A stretch of DNA of 64,000 bases, from assembly GCF_035582795.1 (NCBI RefSeq), contig NC_134373.1:14964001-15028000 (forward strand), written 5' to 3'. The notes beneath the pieces are model-generated. The model was not told the origin of the DNA. It made no database searches and saw nothing but the letters and a program-made list of their open reading frames with translations. The stretch's first letter is position 1. Each line of letters opens with the position of its first letter. The DNA comes from Mycteria americana. Its lineage: Eukaryota > Chordata > Aves > Ciconiiformes > Ciconiidae. Both the position numbers and the translations under genes were made by a program. Positions 63,652 through 64,000 of the stretch are shown in pieces.

Positions 63652-63713
63652 CCTCAGCCAAAGCCTCTGGATGTCAATGGAAGCATTTCAATGAGCTTTG
63701 GATTAGGCTCTTG
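63652..63713. repeat. Remnant of the palindromic TTGACTTCAATGG-type repeat
   Basis: CCAAAGCCTCTGG, GTCAATGGAAGCATTTCAATG and GAGCTTTGGATTAGGCTC reproduce an inverted repeat whose left (CCAAAGC) and right (GCTTTGG) arms still pair. It lies within PARD3B intron sequence. Confidence 0.5.
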
Positions 63714-64000
63714 TATAGGAGGATGGTATCTGAAAGGGGAGGAGAGGGCAGGGAGAGAATGAAACATCTGTATCCTGGAATGAAGTCAGGAAGTTAAGGC
63801 CTGACAGCCTTAGACAGCAAATAAATAGCTAGAGTACTAGATGGGGGTTGCTGAAATGCCTCACTCCACGTGGAAACATTCCTTTTCATTTGTGTCTTTC
63901 AGGTATTCAAAGAAAAGACTGACCAAAATGCAGTTAATTTGTTTTTTACTTTTTGAGTGCTCATGATCTAGAGGGTACATACATTCAATTACTAAGAAAC

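Larger units (their letters stand above)
51713..64000 (-). other. PARD3B: PARD3B last intron (partial; continues beyond the right edge)
   Basis: Over 12 kb upstream of the terminal PARD3B exon, without any exon I can recognise. Open frames are short and none resembles a PDZ or Par-3 segment. The stretch from about 56.75 to 59.3 kb is AT-rich and has no open frame of note; it reads as unique non-coding DNA. A possible CR1-like 3' fragment is at about 59.28-59.33 kb, an old palindromic-repeat remnant at about 63.65-63.71 kb, and a G10 run at about 57.97 kb. A small coding exon (under about 60 codons) could be missed by eye. Confidence 0.75.

Noticed and set aside
1..64000. CRISPR arrays, operons, tRNA or rRNA genes, intact retroviral or LINE elements
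   Set aside because: No regularly spaced direct repeats with unique spacers, no tRNA-like A/B boxes in a cloverleaf, no LTR pairs or pol-like frames were seen; the window is vertebrate genomic DNA.

Overview
This is a vertebrate, most likely avian, nuclear genome window. Coding DNA is sparse and split into exons with canonical GT/AG boundaries. It has a strong CpG-island promoter, few transposable elements, no intact LINE or SINE, and no bacterial-style operons. The bird call is an inference from compactness, GC-rich islands, low repeat load and old archosaur-type repeat debris. A crocodilian or turtle is not formally excluded.

Two protein-coding genes are visible, both on the minus strand, so the biological order runs from high to low coordinates. 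The terminal coding exon of PARD3B (Par-3 family polarity scaffold) lies at 51358-51712. Its last intron fills everything from there to 64000, and its 3' UTR runs downward to about 48.6 or 46.9 kb. After a gap of roughly 21-25 kb comes NRP2 (neuropilin-2). Its CpG-island promoter is at about 24.25-25.96 kb, coding exon 1 (start codon and signal peptide) is at 24906-24978, and exon 2 (start of the first CUB domain) is at 12679-12856. Intron 2 runs off the left edge. The two NRP2 exons join in frame across a phase-1 intron, and the joined reading frame places its cysteines at residues 28, 55 and 83, as in mammalian NRP2. The PARD3B then NRP2 order and shared orientation match the human 2q33 arrangement.

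The rest is non-coding. NRP2 introns 1 and 2 and the PARD3B-NRP2 gap hold old interspersed-repeat fragments (MIR-like, and a palindromic family with a TTGACTTCAATGGG-type core), microsatellites, a 34-bp minisatellite, several small tandem duplications, AT-rich homeodomain-motif clusters that look like candidate enhancers, and an orphan CpG-rich block at 39.6-40.7 kb. The two genes act in different pathways: NRP2 is a semaphorin/VEGF co-receptor and PARD3B is a junction/polarity scaffold. They are neighbours by conserved synteny, not as a functional unit.

I found no convincing undescribed system. The observations most worth checking are an unusually long open frame antisense to NRP2 intron 2 (8566-9603), an in-frame upstream ATG that would extend the NRP2 signal peptide, the orphan CpG island, and a run of 18 G on the NRP2 strand just inside intron 1.
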